DNA from: Candidatus Margulisiibacteriota bacterium
Lineage (GTDB): Bacteria; Margulisbacteria; Termititenacia; Termititenacales; Termititenacaceae
Direction of reading: 5' to 3'
Length of the DNA stretch: 18,035 bases
Assembly (NCBI GenBank): GCA_031267055.1
Contig: JAIRZV010000096.1
Span: 1 to 18,035 of the forward strand
The position numbers were made by a program, and so were the translations under genes. Within the stretch, counting starts at the first letter, position 1; each line of letters opens with the position of its first letter. Below, in pieces: positions 14,847 through 18,035 of this stretch. The notes beneath the pieces were generated by a model. The model was not told where the DNA came from, searched no databases, and saw nothing but the letters and a program-made list of their open reading frames with translations.

Positions 14847-15962
14847 ATGTATCGGAAAAATATCGCCATGCTGCAAAAAATCAGAGAAGCGCAGGACAAG
14901 CTGAAAGAAATAGACCTGTTGTCTGCTCAAGAAGGCTTGAGCGAGCTGAATAAGCAAAGTTTAGCTAAAATGAAAGAAGATTTTCAGCAAACCGTACTCA
15001 CACTTTGCGCGGCCATAGGGCAGTATCCTTTTGTGGTGGAGGATTGCGGAGATAATATTTCCAAAATATATCTGGTTAACGGAGATTGTTTATATGCTAG
15101 AACTAACTGTATTGTAAAAAGAAGCGCTGAAATATTCGTTCGCTGCAATTTTGAATTATCCTTAGCGCAAAATTCTTGGACAAATGCTTTTGGTGAACTT
15201 GCGGAAGGTAGCACAGTTATTATCGGTCTTAATGGTCAAATTGTCGAAGCTCACTGCTCTACTCATGCTGGTTATGAAGGTGATAAATTGACAGATATCA
15301 TCTTGCCTTCCGGACAAACAATGGAAATTAACCGGTTTGAATGCTATCCTGATGGCACGCTCCGTAGTGTGACCAACGCGGACTATCGTCCAAATATCAA
15401 AGTGCAAATTCCGACAGGTGATGTTCCGGTTGTTAATTATCTTGAATTTAATCAACAAGGACAGATCATTTGTGCCAGTGTTCATGATTTTGCTTTGAAA
15501 TTGCCGGGTGGAAAAATTGTTAAGAGAAGTCATGCCGCACTCCGTTTCGCAGACAATGGCCAAATATTGTATGCTGAGTTAGAAGAGGAAGAACAACGTT
15601 TTTCTGATAAGGTGCCGTATCGCTTTCCGTGGGATAATATGGCATACCTAAGAAGCCTCACTATTAAAATTGCTGAAAATAGCTATTATGTTTCTAGTGT
15701 CCGTGTGTTAAGGGATGAAAAAATTACTTTGCCTACAAGAGAAACGGTATCTATCACGAACATCTTTTTTGATGTCAATCACAAAATTACGGGTGTAATA
15801 ATGGCTAATGAATTTAAATTGGCCAATGGGATTATCGCGGAGAAAGATGCAATACTTCTATTTGATGACAACGGGCAGTTAGCGCGCATCGTAAAGAAAA
15901 GTGATCAAGAATATGATAGTTGCCGTGCCGATCTGCTTGGAATTTGTATAGGTTATTTGTAG
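14847..15962 (+). CDS. Divergent beta-repeat protein with N-terminal shared helical module
   Basis: A 371-residue protein of unrecognised family, the only plus-strand gene of the accessory cluster. Residues 1-55 (KNIAMLQKIREAQDKLKE, then LLSAQEGLSELNKQ) match the N-terminal module of the 604- and 144-residue proteins. The rest is built from diverged beta units like those of the 604-residue protein: ILPSGQTMEIN, EFNQQGQIICASV, LRFADNGQILYAEL, LLFDDNGQLARIV. It lacks the near-identical tandem units and the basic tail, so it is an older paralogue or a functional counterpart. The start is supported by GGGAG 7 nt upstream. Its promoter mirrors that of the vWA operon, implying joint control. No enzyme motif or signal peptide is visible. 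Confidence 0.75.
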   Translation: MYRKNIAMLQKIREAQDKLKEIDLLSAQEGLSELNKQSLAKMKEDFQQTVLTLCAAIGQYPFVVEDCGDNISKIYLVNGDCLYARTNCIVKRSAEIFVRCNFELSLAQNSWTNAFGELAEGSTVIIGLNGQIVEAHCSTHAGYEGDKLTDIILPSGQTMEINRFECYPDGTLRSVTNADYRPNIKVQIPTGDVPVVNYLEFNQQGQIICASVHDFALKLPGGKIVKRSHAALRFADNGQILYAELEEEEQRFSDKVPYRFPWDNMAYLRSLTIKIAENSYYVSSVRVLRDEKITLPTRETVSITNIFFDVNHKITGVIMANEFKLANGIIAEKDAILLFDDNGQLARIVKKSDQEYDSCRADLLGICIGYL

Positions 15963-15970
15963 TTATTACT

Positions 15971-15999
15971 TTGCTTAAACCCGAATAACTTGTTAAAAT
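15971..15999 (+). promoter_or_regulatory. Leaderless promoter of leuS
   Basis: TTGCTT (15971-15976), a 17-bp spacer and TAAAAT (15994-15999) are followed by 6 nt and the leuS ATG at 16006. No Shine-Dalgarno is present. Spacing and -35 context match the cimA promoter. A weak AT-rich inverted repeat, AGTTATT (15961-15967) with AATAACT (15984-15990), overlaps it. Confidence 0.75.
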
Positions 16000-16005
16000 T
16001 TCCTC

Positions 16006-18035
16006 ATGTCCGACCGCTACGATCACCTGACTATCGAGCCGAAATGGCAAAAAAAATGGGCGGAAGCCAAATTGTATCAGGTGACGGAAGACGACTCCTT
16101 TCCCAAAACAAAACGTTTTTACTGTCTGGATATGTTTCCTTATCCATCCGGCGCGGGTATTCATATGGGGCATCCCGAAGGCTATACGGCTTCGGATATT
16201 TTGTGCCGTTACAAAAAAATGAACGGCTTTAATGTCCTGCATCCGATGGGCTGGGACGCCTTTGGCCTGCCCGCCGAGAATTACGCCATTAAAACAGGCA
16301 CGCATCCTGCGGCCTCCACGCAAAAAAATATCGCGACTTTTCGCCGTCAAATCAAGGCCTTGGGCTACTGCTACGATTGGAGCAGAGAAATCGACACGAC
16401 CGACCCCGAATATTTCAAATGGACGCAGTGGATATTTTTGCAACTGTACAAAAAAGGTCTGGCTTATGAAGCCAATATGCCGATCAACTGGTGCGAAAAT
16501 TGTCAGACCGGCATTGCCAACGAAGAAGTAAAAGACGGCTGTTGCGAACGTTGCGGTGGCGCGGTAACCAAAAAAGACCTGCGCCAGTGGATGTTGAAAA
16601 TTACCGCCTATGCCGAGTGTCTGCTCAATGATCTGGAACTGCTGGACTGGCCGGAGCCGATCAAGTTGATGCAAAGAAATTGGATTGGCAAAAGCCTTGG
16701 CGCGGAAGTGGATTTCGCGCTTGATGGTCTGACAGAGAAACTCAAAATTTTTACCACGCGGCCGGATACTTTGTACGGGGCAACCTTTATGGTCGTCGCG
16801 CCGGAGCATCCGCTGCTGGAGAAAATCACAACGCCGGAGCAGAAAATCGCGATAGGAGAGTATATCAAACAAGCGCGGCTCAAAAGCGATCTGGAGCGCG
16901 CGCATCTGGACAAAGACAAGACCGGTGTTTTCACGGGCGGCTATGCTGTCAATCCGGTCAACGGCGCGAAGATCCCCATCTGGGTCGCGGACTATGTGCT
17001 GATCTCTTACGGCACTGGCGCGATCATGGCTGTGCCCGCGCATGATGAGCGCGATCTGGCTTTTGCCCAAAAGTACGATATTCCCGTCATTACGATTTTT
17101 GGCGAGGACGGTCGGGCGACAAATTCGGCGCAATACAATGGTCTGACCAGCGCGGAATTTAAGGAAAAAATTACGGTCGATTTAGAAAAAAAAGGTGTTG
17201 GCAAAAAGACGGTCAATTACAAACTGCGCGATTGGGTTTTTGCGCGGCAGAGATACTGGGGCGAGCCGCTGCCGCTAGTGCATTGCCCGCAATGCGGCGT
17301 GGTGGCCGTGCCGGAAAATGAACTGCCGCTTAAATTGCCTGACGTGGACAAATACGCGCCGACCGGCACCGGCGAGTCGCCGCTGGCCAATATTCCGGAC
17401 TGGGTAAATACCAAATGCCCACAATGCGGCGGCGCGGCCAAACGCGAGACGAATACCATGCCGCAATGGGCTGGCTCGAGCTGGTATTATCTGCGTTACA
17501 TCGATCCGTGCAACAAAACCGAACTGGCGGACAAAAATAAACTGGCTTACTGGCTGCCGGTCGATCACTATATCGGCGGCGCGGAACACGCAGTGTTGCA
17601 TTTGCTTTACGCGCGTTTCTGGCACAAAGTTCTGTTCGATCTCGGTATTGTTTCGACGCCGGAGCCTTTTCAACGTCTGACCAATCAGGGGCTGATCCTG
17701 GCGGAGGACGGCCAAAAAATGTCCAAATCTAAGGGCAATGTCGTCAGTCCTGACGAAGTCATTCAGGAATACGGCGCGGACGCTCTGCGTATGTACATCA
17801 TGTTTTTGGGTCCGCTAGAAATGTCTAAGCCCTGGTCGCTCAAAGGCATATTGGGAGTGCGTCGTTTTTTGGACAAAGTGTGGAATATGTTTGAGACGAA
17901 AAAAATCACAGACGACGCGGCGGACGAAAGTTTGCGTAAATTACTGCATCAAACAATTAAAAAAGTCGGCGAGGACATCAAGGCCTTGAGTTTCAACACG
18001 GGTATTTCGCAACTAATGATTTTCGTCAACGAAGC
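16006..18035 (+). CDS. leuS: Leucyl-tRNA synthetase, 5' part (runs off the window)
   Basis: Class I synthetase that charges tRNA-Leu with leucine in the cytoplasm. About 676 codons are visible and the frame is still open at the window edge; bacterial LeuS is usually 800-880 residues, so only the C-terminal anticodon-binding end is missing. Signatures are the HIGH-type HMGH at 53-56 (PSGAGIHMGHPEGY), WDAFGLPAEN near 84-93, CxxC pairs at 163/166, 180/183, 427/430 and 471/474 that probably bind zinc, the editing-domain motif TTRPDTLYG, and KMSKS at 571-575. The ATG at 16006 sits 6 nt after a TAAAAT box with no Shine-Dalgarno. The gene is intact as far as seen and resumes the housekeeping background after the accessory cluster. 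Confidence 0.97.
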   Translation, partial: MSDRYDHLTIEPKWQKKWAEAKLYQVTEDDSFPKTKRFYCLDMFPYPSGAGIHMGHPEGYTASDILCRYKKMNGFNVLHPMGWDAFGLPAENYAIKTGTHPAASTQKNIATFRRQIKALGYCYDWSREIDTTDPEYFKWTQWIFLQLYKKGLAYEANMPINWCENCQTGIANEEVKDGCCERCGGAVTKKDLRQWMLKITAYAECLLNDLELLDWPEPIKLMQRNWIGKSLGAEVDFALDGLTEKLKIFTTRPDTLYGATFMVVAPEHPLLEKITTPEQKIAIGEYIKQARLKSDLERAHLDKDKTGVFTGGYAVNPVNGAKIPIWVADYVLISYGTGAIMAVPAHDERDLAFAQKYDIPVITIFGEDGRATNSAQYNGLTSAEFKEKITVDLEKKGVGKKTVNYKLRDWVFARQRYWGEPLPLVHCPQCGVVAVPENELPLKLPDVDKYAPTGTGESPLANIPDWVNTKCPQCGGAAKRETNTMPQWAGSSWYYLRYIDPCNKTELADKNKLAYWLPVDHYIGGAEHAVLHLLYARFWHKVLFDLGIVSTPEPFQRLTNQGLILAEDGQKMSKSKGNVVSPDEVIQEYGADALRMYIMFLGPLEMSKPWSLKGILGVRRFLDKVWNMFETKKITDDAADESLRKLLHQTIKKVGEDIKALSFNTGISQLMIFVNE

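Noticed and set aside
14714..14899. 62-residue N-terminal extension of the vWA protein
   Set aside because: It would run through the divergent promoter and into the 371-residue gene; the ATG at 14713 has a Shine-Dalgarno.
6641..15962. Prophage or transposon carrying the accessory cluster
   Set aside because: No integrase, transposase, structural phage gene, tRNA or flanking direct repeats were found at the borders with cimA and leuS.
15961..15990. Intrinsic terminator after the 371-residue gene
   Set aside because: The AGTTATT/AATAACT stem is AT-only apart from one pair and has no T run; it overlaps the leuS promoter.
15832..17133. 433-codon open frame on the minus strand across the end of the 371-residue gene and leuS
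   Set aside because: It is antisense to the strongly conserved leuS, shows no family motif, and its openness follows from leuS codon use.

Overview
The window is bacterial chromosomal DNA of moderate to low G+C content. It carries ordinary housekeeping genes around a dense accessory cluster. The left end begins with a run of 14 C next to alternating CG, which looks like a contig edge. The right end cuts through leuS. The gene set (leuS, lysA for diaminopimelate, cimA, panB, and the c-di-AMP synthase cdaA) indicates a free-living or host-associated bacterium that makes DAP and pantothenate and signals with c-di-AMP. I cannot place it in a phylum from sequence alone. A poorly sampled lineage such as Margulisbacteria or Elusimicrobia, or a Firmicutes relative, would fit, but this is a guess. 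Promoters are clearly sigma70-like. Three of them (toxin gene, cimA, leuS) place the -10 box exactly 6 nt before the ATG, which implies leaderless mRNAs.

Layout. 1-160: contig edge, a small GC hairpin and a strong terminator reading leftward. 161-765 (minus): a toxin-antitoxin pair, BrnT-like toxin first and CopG/RHH antitoxin second. 854-2043 (minus): a receiver-only response regulator coupled to an unrecognised three-helix membrane protein, with its own promoter. 2089-6573 (minus): a tight cimA-lysA-cdaA-panB operon behind a near-consensus leaderless promoter. 6641-14713 (minus) plus 14847-15962 (plus): the accessory cluster. 16006-18035 (plus): the 5' part of leuS.

The accessory cluster is the most interesting part. 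In transcription order its minus-strand operon encodes a 727-residue protein with an HEXXH metallopeptidase-like N-terminus and a C-terminal MIDAS vWA domain; a 111-residue unknown protein that overlaps both neighbours by 8 nt; a 1101-residue protein with two MoxR/dynein-related AAA+ modules and a C-terminal XRE helix-turn-helix; a 604-residue beta-repeat protein; and a 144-residue XRE regulator. A 371-residue beta-repeat protein is transcribed divergently from a mirrored promoter built around a 40-bp imperfect palindrome.

Three of these proteins (604, 144 and 371 aa) start with the same ~55-residue helical module, containing LS-x-QEGL, joined to different C-terminal parts. I read this as a shared docking domain that ties a regulator and two beta-repeat effectors or adaptors to a common partner. 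MoxR AAA+/vWA pairs are known as chaperone-like remodelling machines (RavA-ViaA, CobS-CobT, midasin, and MoxR-vWA-VMAP conflict systems). This particular combination is not one I can name. Its function is inferred, not shown.
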